Shown in pieces: positions 45,101-51,947 of a DNA stretch of 64,000 bases (positions are counted from its first letter, which is position 1; the number at the start of each line of letters is the position of its first letter). The stretch is from Gemmatimonadetes bacterium SCN 70-22. Lineage in GTDB: Bacteria > Gemmatimonadota > Gemmatimonadetes > Gemmatimonadales > Gemmatimonadaceae. Location: assembly GCA_001724275.1 (NCBI GenBank), contig MEDZ01000016.1, positions 1 to 64,000 of the forward strand, read 5' to 3'. The notes beneath the pieces were generated by a model. The model saw only the letters and a list, made by a program, of their open reading frames with translations. It ran no database searches and was not told where the DNA came from. Both the position numbers and the translations under genes were made by a program.

Positions 45101-45583
45101 GCGCAATTCAGGATGCTGATCGCCATCCGCGACAAGACCACCGAGGCCAACAACGCGGTGCGCCTGGTGCGCAACATGCGGTGGCAGGTGGGCGATCGCG
45201 CCCCGAAGCTGACCGGGGCGGCGGCGCAGGAGTTCAAGCAGCTGTCGGACGAGATGATGGGTGACATGTCGGCCGGCGAGCAGGAGGTGTACCAGGTCAA
45301 GAACCAGAGCTCGCAGGACCCGCTCAACTACCCCATCAAGCTGAACAACCAGATCGCGGCGCTGGCCGGCGTGGTGGGGCAGGGGGAGTATCGTCCGACC
45401 AAGCAGGCGCTGGAGGCCTTCACCACGCTGAGCAAGGCGCTCGACGAGCAGGTGGCGGCGATCAGCAAGGGGATGAACAGCCGGTTGCCGCGGCTGAACG
45501 CGATCCTGAAGGCGGCGGGGCTCCCGGAGCTCAAACCGTCGACGGAGGAGATCAAGCGCGACAGGCCGAATGTCGTCTCGTAG
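42167..45583 (+). CDS. Secreted VPS10/BNR-repeat protein
   Basis: A 1138-residue protein with a signal peptide (residues 1-30, ending GAQV). The first two thirds are a beta-propeller built from BNR/sortilin-type repeats: FKTVDGGQNW, WKTTDGGKSW, YKTTDGGKSF, WKSTDGGTTW, YRSDDAGGSW, YRSHDGGKTF, VSTDGGKSW, FRSTDEGESW, YKTTDYGKTW. The C-terminal 350 residues are a separate alpha/beta and helical part (FSRPPRPARVPNKAGMNSFAWN; ISKGMNSRLPRLNAILKAAG). Such proteins are common in Gemmatimonadota, Bacteroidota and Acidobacteriota, named VPS10-domain or glycosyl-hydrolase-like; substrates are not known. GGAGA before the ATG supports the start. Confidence 0.9.
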   Translation: MSPRPRPRRQAWFPAVVVAALVTPLAALGAQVRPATRPAGARVTATQPAPTAPLTFDSTVFGALRWREMGPARGGRSVAVAGSVQRPNEYWMGTTGGGVFKTVDGGQNWSAASDKYFGGTIGAIAVDPQDADIVWVGGGETDIRGNTAGGDGLWKTTDGGKSWTMLGFREEHIAAIRIHPAHKDVAWLAVFGNPFKAGSTRGVYKTTDGGKSFTKVLFVNDSTGAIDIQLDPSNPDVIYAATWQAYRTSWSLSSGGMGSGIWKSTDGGTTWVSLTKTARGLPTGVIGKIGLAVSPAKPSRVWAVIEHDSGGVYRSDDAGGSWSYINRDRKLRQRAWYYSNLAADPKDTNVVYALNVSFYRSHDGGKTFREFINVPHGDNHDLWIAPNDPKRMIEGNDGGATVSTDGGKSWTDQEFPTAQMYHVDTSNDYPYMICGAQQDNSTLCGPSRGEGRVNISDWKDAGGGESGYVTPHPTKPGIVFAGSYGGLLTRKDLKTGFTRDVTVYPINPMGYSSKDIKVRFQWTFPIVFSRHNPNVLYAAGSRLFRSTDEGESWIAVSPELARRDPSTMEASGGPITKDQTGVETYALIFAFDESPVRPGVLWVGTDDGLVWISRNNGVSWENVTPRDIGDFTRISIIEPGHFDAGTAYVAANRYQLGDKSPLIYKTTDYGKTWEKIVNGIAPDHFLRVVREDPVRRGLLFAGTERGVYVSFDDGRNWASLRRNLPLVPVHDIRIKDNDVIAATHGRSFWVMDNISALRQLTADVPAKAAHFFRPNDTYRSDFGGGFFAQLMEMMGGGGGVGANPPGGALMQYYLKEPNQKVTFEFLDAAGKAIAAFTSDQDPETAADSLRVEAMKAAAIDSMVNKAGFTRDSATKVATARFSDPRAMMQMVDLEELFSRPPRPARVPNKAGMNSFAWNMRYPDAVRFDGLIMWAAGTTGPVAPPGTYRVRMTVGGEAQSHTFRLLKDPRSDATDADLQAQFRMLIAIRDKTTEANNAVRLVRNMRWQVGDRAPKLTGAAAQEFKQLSDEMMGDMSAGEQEVYQVKNQSSQDPLNYPIKLNNQIAALAGVVGQGEYRPTKQALEAFTTLSKALDEQVAAISKGMNSRLPRLNAILKAAGLPELKPSTEEIKRDRPNVVS

Positions 45584-45625
45584 AAGACGAGAAGACGAGA
45601 AGACGAGAAGACGAGAAGACGAGAG
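45582..45625. repeat. 8-bp tandem repeat AGAAGACG
   Basis: Five consecutive copies of AGAAGACG begin immediately at the stop codon of the BNR protein gene. Together with the hairpin that follows, they occupy the short gap between convergent genes. Confidence 0.8.
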
Positions 45626-45645
45626 ACGGCGCCGCGAGGCGCCGT
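45626..45645. terminator. Hairpin between convergent genes
   Basis: A perfect 8-bp stem (ACGGCGCC / GGCGCCGT) with a GCGA tetraloop, extended by GAG/CTC. Followed by TCTCC on the plus strand. It serves the 3' ends of the BNR gene and the facing lipoprotein gene. Confidence 0.55.
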
Positions 45646-45654
45646 TCTCCGTCC

Positions 45655-46197
45655 CTATCTCACCCGCAGCAGCAGCGGGATCCTGATCTCGTTGGGCCCG
45701 CCGATGGGCGGCGTGGTCCCCGAGGCTTCGCCGCCTCGCTCGATCGCGATCACCGCGGCGGCGAGCGCCAGCCCGCCGACCACGATCGACGTGATCGTCG
45801 TCCGCTTCCGGTCCAGCGTGCGCAGCTCCACCTGCTGCACCTCGCTGCGGGCCAGGGGGAGCGGCTGGCGGAAGGTGATGGAGCGCGCCCCCGCGTCGGG
45901 GACGGTCGCGGTGGGGACGGAGACGACGATGCTGTCGGCGCTGACGCTGGTCACCGTCCCGCTGACCGAGAAGTCCTGCAGGAGTCGCCGCTCGTTGTTG
46001 GCGCCGTTGCGCAGGCGATCGACGGCGACCGCCGTCAGCTGCAGCCGCACCTCCTGCTCGGGGGCGACGCGGGCCGGCGTGACCGGCCGGTAGCTGTAGC
46101 AGCCGACGGAGGCCAGCGACAGGACGGCCAGCGCCAGCGCCGGCGGGACGAACGCGCGTGCGGCGGACGAGCGGGAGCGCGAGAGGGACGTCGACAT
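45655..46197 (-). CDS. Hypothetical lipoprotein with C-terminal membrane helix
   Basis: A 180-residue protein. The signal is LALAVLSLASVGC with Cys at about 35, followed by a beta-rich domain (VSGTVTSVSADSIVVSVPTATV) and a later hydrophobic helix near residue 145 (ITSIVVGGLALAAAVIAIE). No family recognised. It is the 3' partner in a convergent arrangement with the BNR gene. Confidence 0.65.
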   Translation of the reverse strand: MSTSLSRSRSSAARAFVPPALALAVLSLASVGCYSYRPVTPARVAPEQEVRLQLTAVAVDRLRNGANNERRLLQDFSVSGTVTSVSADSIVVSVPTATVPDAGARSITFRQPLPLARSEVQQVELRTLDRKRTTITSIVVGGLALAAAVIAIERGGEASGTTPPIGGPNEIRIPLLLRVR

Positions 46198-46291
46198 CGA
46201 TCGGGGGGAGGGGAATGACGGCCGGCGGCGGCCGCGTGTGCCGAGGGTACTCGTCGAAGATGGAGGGCGGGATGGCCCCCTGCCATCCCTG

Positions 46292-46828
46292 CTACCCCGA
46301 GGCGCGCTCGGCGATCTGGCGCGCATGGTGCCGCGTGTGCACGGTCGCGAATCGCATCGTCGTCGCGGCATCGAGCCCGCCGAAGATGTGGTGTGTCAGG
46401 TGTATGGGTCGGTCGTCCCAGTGCCGAACGATCGACGCTTCGGCGTTCCTGGCCGACGTGGCGAGCGCCGACAACAGCTGCTCGCGGTCGAAGGGGCCAT
46501 CGCCAGGGCGGATCTCGCGCGTCGCCCTGGCCCCCTCGGGAAGCTTCCCCGTCTTCAGGATGCGCGGGAGGATGCGCCAGCGCAGGAAGGTGCGTAGCAG
46601 CCACGACGTCCGGACCTTCACCCCCGACCCGCCGGCCAACTCGTTCTGCGCGACTGCATACGTCAGGCGCAGGTGCTCGGCGATCTGCGCCGGCGACCAC
46701 TTCCCGCGGGCGACGGGGCGCTCCCACTCGCGCTCGGGGACGGCGCGTGCCGTGGCGAGGAATTCCTGCACGGCTGCCTGATGCTCGGCGGCGGCGTGGG
46801 TGGCGTCGCGCTTCGGCGTGTGGGACAT
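46292..46828 (-). CDS. DinB-family protein
   Basis: A 178-residue four-helix-bundle protein of the DinB superfamily. The typical features are KWSPAQIAEHLRLTYAV with the first His, and the C-terminal VHTRHHARQI with two neighbouring His. These three His bind a divalent metal in this family; members act as thiol-dependent transferases or nucleases, or are of unknown activity. Confidence 0.88.
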   Translation of the reverse strand: MSHTPKRDATHAAAEHQAAVQEFLATARAVPEREWERPVARGKWSPAQIAEHLRLTYAVAQNELAGGSGVKVRTSWLLRTFLRWRILPRILKTGKLPEGARATREIRPGDGPFDREQLLSALATSARNAEASIVRHWDDRPIHLTHHIFGGLDAATTMRFATVHTRHHARQIAERASG

Positions 46829-46929
46829 CGGGCGAAACTATCCGGGGAAGGGGGTGGCGGCTACCGCGCCTCGCCAACCCCGCCCCCGCGCGTAGATTGG
46901 CTCCCGACCTTCACCGGAGCGTACGCCGG

Positions 46930-48723
46930 GTGTTCCTGCAGAATCCGAAGTCGCAGACCGCCTACGACGTCATCGTCGTCGGTTCGGGGGCCGGGGGCGG
47001 GATGGCGGCCTACCAGCTGGGCGTGGCGGGGCTCAAGGTCCTGGTCCTGGAGGCCGGGCGCCGCTACGACCCGCAGGCCGAGACGCCGATGTTCAACCTC
47101 CCGCGGCAGGCGCCGCTGCGCGGGGCGGGGTCGAGGGAGAAGCCCTTCGGTTTCTACGACGCCACGGTGGACGGGGGGTGGGAGGTCCCGGGCGAGCCGT
47201 ACACGACGGCGCCGGGCTCGGACTTCATGTGGTGGCGCGCCCGCATGCTGGGCGGGCGCACGAACCACTGGGGGCGCATCTCGCTCCGCATGGGGGAGTA
47301 CGATTTCAAGCCGAGGACGCGCGACGGGCTCGGCGCCGACTGGCCCATCTCCTACGCCGACCTGGCACCGTACTACGACAAGACGGAGATGCTGATCGGC
47401 GTCTACGGGGGCGACGACGACCTGGAGAACACGCCGCGGTCATCGCCCGGCGTGCTGATGCCGCCGCCCAAGCCGCGCGCCACCGAGCTGCTGGCCAGGA
47501 AGGCCTGCGACCCGTTAGGCATCCCGGTGATCCCGGCGCACCTGGCCATCATGACGCAGCGCCAGGATGCCGACACGCTCCCGAAGAAGATCCACCCTGA
47601 CAACGCGCTGGCGCAGCGCGTCCTGGCCGAGTCGATGCGGCAGCGCCAGGCCTGCCTGTGGGCGACGCCGTGCGGGCGCGGGTGCTCGGTGCGCGCCAAC
47701 TTCCAGTCGACGACGGTGCTCCTCCCGCCGGCGCTGGCCACGGGGAACGTGGACATCATCGCCGACGCGATGGTGCGCGAGGTGACGGTGGACGCATCAG
47801 GCAAGGCGACGGGAGTCTCGTACATCGACAAGCGGACGCGCACCGATCACCGGGTGCAGGCGCGGGTGGTGGTGCTCGCCGCCAGCGCCGCCGAGACGGC
47901 GCGCATCCTCCTCAACTCGCGCTCGAGCCAGTTCCCCAACGGGCTCGCCAACTCGAGCGGGTTGGTGGGGAAGTACCTGATGGACACCGTGGGCGCGGGA
48001 ATCGGCGGCCAGATCCCGGCGCTGGAGAACCTGCCGCCGCACAACCAGGACGGCGCGAACGGGATGCACATGTACATGCCGTGGTGGCTGTACAAGGAGC
48101 AGAAGCGCGGGAAGCTGGGTTTCGCGCGCGGCTACCACATCGAGTTCGGCGGCGGACGCAGCATGCCGGAGTCGGGCGCATTCGGCGGTTTGGGGAACCT
48201 TACCGAGGGGGCCTACGGCAAGCGGTTCAAGGAGGCGGCACGCCGCTACTATGGTTCGTGGATGTGGTTCGACGGCCGTGGCGAGATGATCCCCAACGAG
48301 GACTGCTACTGCGAGCTGGACCCGGACGTGGTGGACCAGTGGGGGATCCCGGTGCTGCGCTTCCACTGGAAGTTCAGCGAACACGAGACGCGCCAGGCGG
48401 CGCACATGGTGAAGACCTTCGCCGGGATCATCGAGGGGATGGGGGGGAAGGTGAACGGGAAGGTGGAGACGGATGGGGCGAAGGTGATCGCGAAGGGGGG
48501 ACAGATCATCCACGAGGTCGGGACGTGCCGCATGGGGACGAGGGCGCGCGACTCGGTGCTGAACGAGTGGTGCCAGTCGTGGGACGTGCAGAACCTCTTC
48601 GTCACGGACGGGGCGCCCTTCGTGTCCAACGCGGACAAGAACCCGACGCTTTCGATTCTCGCGTTGGCGTGGCGGACGTGCGATCACATCGTCGAGCAAC
48701 TGAAGACGCGGAGCATCGGATGA
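46930..48723 (+). CDS. GMC-family FAD dehydrogenase, large subunit
   Basis: A 597-residue flavoprotein oxidising a hydroxyl group in a sugar or alcohol. The FAD-binding Rossmann motif GSGAGGGMAAYQLG sits near residue 19, MLGGRTNHWGR near 105, and the C-terminal GMC_oxred_C part with HEVGTCRMG and the NADKNPTLSILALAWR end. The start was set at GTG 46930, since the Rossmann fold begins at once; the longer frame upstream is a shadow of the DinB gene. The next gene overlaps by ATGA and encodes the gluconate 2-dehydrogenase subunit 3-like partner. These complexes usually pass electrons to a cytochrome c subunit, which is not seen here. An in-frame CGTTAGGC is at 47513. Confidence 0.92.
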   Translation: MFLQNPKSQTAYDVIVVGSGAGGGMAAYQLGVAGLKVLVLEAGRRYDPQAETPMFNLPRQAPLRGAGSREKPFGFYDATVDGGWEVPGEPYTTAPGSDFMWWRARMLGGRTNHWGRISLRMGEYDFKPRTRDGLGADWPISYADLAPYYDKTEMLIGVYGGDDDLENTPRSSPGVLMPPPKPRATELLARKACDPLGIPVIPAHLAIMTQRQDADTLPKKIHPDNALAQRVLAESMRQRQACLWATPCGRGCSVRANFQSTTVLLPPALATGNVDIIADAMVREVTVDASGKATGVSYIDKRTRTDHRVQARVVVLAASAAETARILLNSRSSQFPNGLANSSGLVGKYLMDTVGAGIGGQIPALENLPPHNQDGANGMHMYMPWWLYKEQKRGKLGFARGYHIEFGGGRSMPESGAFGGLGNLTEGAYGKRFKEAARRYYGSWMWFDGRGEMIPNEDCYCELDPDVVDQWGIPVLRFHWKFSEHETRQAAHMVKTFAGIIEGMGGKVNGKVETDGAKVIAKGGQIIHEVGTCRMGTRARDSVLNEWCQSWDVQNLFVTDGAPFVSNADKNPTLSILALAWRTCDHIVEQLKTRSIG

Positions 48724-49481
48724 GCGACACGAGGCGGGAGACGGTGCCGGAAGTTCTCGACACGGAGGGGACGGAGGTTCACGGGGGGCACGGGGGGGAG
48801 TCGCGGCGGGGGGGGATGGGGCGGCGGGCGGCGCTCAAGGTGCTGGCGACGACGGCGGTGGCGCTGCCAGTGGTTGGAGGTGTCGCGGCGTGCGCGCCGG
48901 GGGAGAAGGGGGCGTCGGGCGCCGGCGGAGGTGGAGCGGCGCGTTCGGGTGGGGCGCCGACAGTTGGCCCTCGGGGGACGCCGAGCGATCCGGACCTGCT
49001 CAACCCGAAGGTCACGTGGGAGATGAAGCTCACGGCGGCGGAGCTGACGACGCTGACGGCGCTGTGCGACATGATCATCCCCGCCGACGAGAAGTCGCCC
49101 TCGGCGTCGGCGGTGGGGGTGCCGTCGTACATCAACGAGTACGTCAGCGCGCCGTCGGAGTGGTACCAGAAGGCGCTGGTGCAGGTGCGCGGAGGGCTGC
49201 TCTGGCTCGATGTCGAGAGCGCGAAGCGCTTCGGGAAGGCGTTCCACGAGGCCACCGACGCCCAGCGCACCGCCATCTGCGACGACATCTGCTATGCCGA
49301 GAAGGCGAAGCCGGGGTACCGGCAGGCGGCGAGGTTCTTCGACCGGGTGCGCAGCCTCACGGCCGAGGGGTTCTACACCACCGACGAGGGGATGAAGGAC
49401 ATCGGTTACGTGGGGAACGTGGCGCTGCCGACGTTCGACGGACCGCCGCCGGAAGTACTGAAGCACCTGGGGCTGGCGTGA
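48720..49481 (+). CDS. Gluconate 2-dehydrogenase subunit 3-like protein
   Basis: A 253-residue small subunit. A Tat-type signal (GRRAALKVLATTAVALP, followed by VGGVAACA) suggests export in folded state and lipid attachment. The domain at about 95-250 (LTTLTALCDMIIPADEKSPSASAVGV) matches gluconate 2-dehydrogenase subunit 3. It is translationally coupled to the GMC subunit. The leader contains a Gly/His-rich low-complexity stretch (TEVHGGHGGE). Confidence 0.88.
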   Translation: MSDTRRETVPEVLDTEGTEVHGGHGGESRRGGMGRRAALKVLATTAVALPVVGGVAACAPGEKGASGAGGGGAARSGGAPTVGPRGTPSDPDLLNPKVTWEMKLTAAELTTLTALCDMIIPADEKSPSASAVGVPSYINEYVSAPSEWYQKALVQVRGGLLWLDVESAKRFGKAFHEATDAQRTAICDDICYAEKAKPGYRQAARFFDRVRSLTAEGFYTTDEGMKDIGYVGNVALPTFDGPPPEVLKHLGLA

Positions 49482-49509
49482 GCCGCCGGCGCCGACCACG
49501 CACGACACC

Positions 49510-51054
49510 ATGACGATGGAGCCTTGCATGATGGATGCTTGCAGCTGGGCGATGGGTGCGCGCACCGACGCCGGTGTGCGCAACGCGTTGACCGTGGCCG
49601 CGGTCGCCCTCGCGGCCACCGCGTTGGCGGCACTCCCGCGCGCGGCGCACGCGCAGATACCGGTGGCCGAGTACGCCGCACGCCGCGCCGCGCTCGCGGC
49701 CCGCATCGACAGCGGCGTGGTCCTCGCCTTCGGGCGGCGCGAGCCGGTCAATCACTGGCCGCCGTTCTACCAGGCGCCGCACTTTCGCTATCTCACCGGC
49801 TTTCTCGAGTCCAACGCCGCGTTCGTCATGGTCAAGCGCGGCGGCACGGTGACGTCCACGCTCTTCGTCGAGAAGCCCAATGCGCGCACGGCGCTCTACC
49901 TGGGCGATCGCAAGACCCCCGCCGAGGTCGCGAACGACCTGGGGCTCCAGGCGCGCTACACCGACGAGCTGCAACACGTGGCCGACTCGCTGGCCAGGAC
50001 CGGGCTTCCCGTGTACGCCATCTCCGACGCGCAGTCGGCGGAGTTCGAGGGGCGCGACACGCTCTCGTTCGGGCGCAACTTCGTCGCCGAGCTCGCGCTG
50101 CGGAATCGTGGGGTCAAGGTCGCCGACCTCACGCGCGCGGTCGAGCAGCTGCGGGCGAGGAAGAGCGGCGCCGAGCTCGCGATCATCAAGAAGGCCGCCG
50201 AGATCTCGGCCCGGGCGCACGAAGAGGTGATGCGCACCATCCGCCCGGGGATGAAGGAGAGCGAGATCCAGGCGGTGATGGAGGCGACGTATCGCAAGCT
50301 GGGCGCCGACGGCCCCGGATACACGTCGATCGTTGGGGCTGGCGGCAACTCCACCGTCCTCCACTGGCCGGCGTCGTTCCGCGAGGCCAAGGCGGGCGAG
50401 GTGGTCCTCATGGACGTCGCCGCCTACTACGACGGCTACTCGGCCGACGTGACGCGCACCCTCCCGGTGGACGGGAGCTACACGCCGGAAGCACGTACCG
50501 TGTACCAGATCGTCCTCGACGCGCAGAAGGCCGCCGAGCGGCAGATCAAGCCGGGGGTGGCGCGCAACGTCCCCACCGACTCGGCGTACGTCGTCCTCAA
50601 GGCGGGGCTGGCGAGGCTCGACCTCATCGAGTCGCCGACCGCGTCGTTCGATCCGCCCCCGGGGCTCTGCCCGGGGACGTGGGCGAATGCCGACGGGACC
50701 TGCCCGCAGTGGTACCTGTACGTCTACCACGGCTTCATTCACGGCATCGGGCTCGACGTGCACGACCCGGGGCAGTTCAGCAACGTCCCGCCGTTCCGGT
50801 TCCAGGACGGCGACGCCTTCACGATCGAGCCGGGGATCTACGTGCGCGACAACGTCTTCAAGGACCTCCCGGACACGCCGCGCAACCGGGCGATGATCGC
50901 CCACGCGAAGGCGGCGGCGGTGAAGTACCGCAACACCGGCGTGCGCATCGAGGACGACTACGTGCTGGAGAACGGGAAGCTGGTGCGCATTTCGCTCGTG
51001 CCCCGGGAGATCGACGAGATCGAGGCGCTTCGGCGAAAGGCGGTGGTGCAGTAG
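49510..51054 (+). CDS. Secreted M24 Xaa-Pro aminopeptidase
   Basis: A 514-residue protein of the M24B family that removes an N-terminal residue preceding proline. A signal peptide is present (LTVAAVALAATALAALPRAAHAQ). The N-terminal creatinase-like domain is followed by the pita-bread catalytic domain. Metal ligands are visible: Asp in MDVAAYYDGYSADVTRT, His in HGFIHGIGLDVHD, Glu in TIEPGIYV and Glu in GVRIEDDY. The N-terminus has several Met codons; the start at 49510 gives the longest leader, and 49528 or 49552 are alternatives. Located after the GMC pair in the same direction. Confidence 0.9.
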   Translation: MTMEPCMMDACSWAMGARTDAGVRNALTVAAVALAATALAALPRAAHAQIPVAEYAARRAALAARIDSGVVLAFGRREPVNHWPPFYQAPHFRYLTGFLESNAAFVMVKRGGTVTSTLFVEKPNARTALYLGDRKTPAEVANDLGLQARYTDELQHVADSLARTGLPVYAISDAQSAEFEGRDTLSFGRNFVAELALRNRGVKVADLTRAVEQLRARKSGAELAIIKKAAEISARAHEEVMRTIRPGMKESEIQAVMEATYRKLGADGPGYTSIVGAGGNSTVLHWPASFREAKAGEVVLMDVAAYYDGYSADVTRTLPVDGSYTPEARTVYQIVLDAQKAAERQIKPGVARNVPTDSAYVVLKAGLARLDLIESPTASFDPPPGLCPGTWANADGTCPQWYLYVYHGFIHGIGLDVHDPGQFSNVPPFRFQDGDAFTIEPGIYVRDNVFKDLPDTPRNRAMIAHAKAAAVKYRNTGVRIEDDYVLENGKLVRISLVPREIDEIEALRRKAVVQ

Positions 51055-51133
51055 GGGCCGGCCGCGCGGGCCGTTGCTGTCGCCGGGGGACGACGTGGGT
51101 CCGGGCATGCGCCGGGGCGGTTAGGTTTCCCGC

Positions 51134-51880
51134 ATGGCACAGCTCCTCAATGCGTGGGCGTGGGTCGAGACGGTCGCGCTCGTGATCATCGGCACCCCGG
51201 TCGCCTTCCTCGTCTTCATCGCCACCGCCCCGTTCGACAAGGGGCGCTATGCCGCCGGGCGCTTCCTGCGCGTGCTCGGCGTGCTCTCGGTCAAGCTCAA
51301 CCCGCTCTGGAAGTTCGAGGTCGCGGGGGAGGTGATCCGCGATCCGCGCCGGCCGTACGTCGCCGTCTCCAACCACGAATCGTACGCCGACATCTTCCTG
51401 ATCTCCCACCTGCCGTGGGAGATGAAGTGGATGTCGAAGGAGACGATGTTCAGGATTCCCTGCTTCGGCTGGATGATGCGCATGGCCGGCGACATCGAGG
51501 TGCGGCGTGGCGAGCGTTCCAGCGTGGTGCAGGCGATGCAGCTGGCACGCGATCGCCTGGCCAAGCGCGTGAGCGTGATGATCTTTCCCGAGGGGACGCG
51601 TTCGCGCGATGGCGAGCTCCTCCCGTTCAAGGATGGCGCCTTCCGCCTGGCGATCGAGACCCAGGCGCCGATCCTCCCGATCGTCGTGGCCGGGACGCGC
51701 GACTGCATGGCGAAGGGGACGTTTCGTTTCCAGTCCGCGCGCGCCCGGGTCAAGGTGCTGACGCCGATCGAGACGGCGGGGATGACGATGGACGACGTGC
51801 CGTCGCTGCGCGAGCGGACGCGCACGCTGATCGCCGATGCCCGGCGTACCCTCGTGCAGGAGATGCAGGGCGCACGCTGA
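51134..51880 (+). CDS. plsC: 1-acyl-sn-glycerol-3-phosphate acyltransferase
   Basis: A 248-residue membrane-associated acyltransferase of the PlsC type, adding a second acyl chain to lysophosphatidic acid. The N-terminal helix (TVALVIIGTPVAFLVFIATAP) anchors it. Catalytic motif I is SNHESYAD (HxxxxD) near 75, motif III is FPEGTRSRDG near 155, and motif IV includes PILPIVVAG. A hairpin lies at 51895-51926, after the stop codon. Confidence 0.93.
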   Translation: MAQLLNAWAWVETVALVIIGTPVAFLVFIATAPFDKGRYAAGRFLRVLGVLSVKLNPLWKFEVAGEVIRDPRRPYVAVSNHESYADIFLISHLPWEMKWMSKETMFRIPCFGWMMRMAGDIEVRRGERSSVVQAMQLARDRLAKRVSVMIFPEGTRSRDGELLPFKDGAFRLAIETQAPILPIVVAGTRDCMAKGTFRFQSARARVKVLTPIETAGMTMDDVPSLRERTRTLIADARRTLVQEMQGAR

Positions 51881-51894
51881 TCCACGAACGACGA

Positions 51895-51926
51895 CGCGCG
51901 GGAAGAGGGGTGCCCCCTCCCGCGCG
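51895..51926. terminator. Hairpin between convergent genes
   Basis: A 9-bp outer stem (CGCGCGGGA / TCCCGCGCG) plus inner GGGG/CCCC with a TG loop and a small asymmetric internal loop. It separates the acyltransferase and subtilase 3' ends. No T-tract. Confidence 0.5.
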
Positions 51927-51947
51927 CCTCACCTGCGCGACGTCGCC

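Noticed and set aside
48753-48800. G-rich low-complexity stretch in the start of the small dehydrogenase subunit gene
   Set aside because: It could be a G-quadruplex, but is explained by Gly/His/Glu codons in a high-G+C gene; no regularly spaced runs of GGG beyond that expected.
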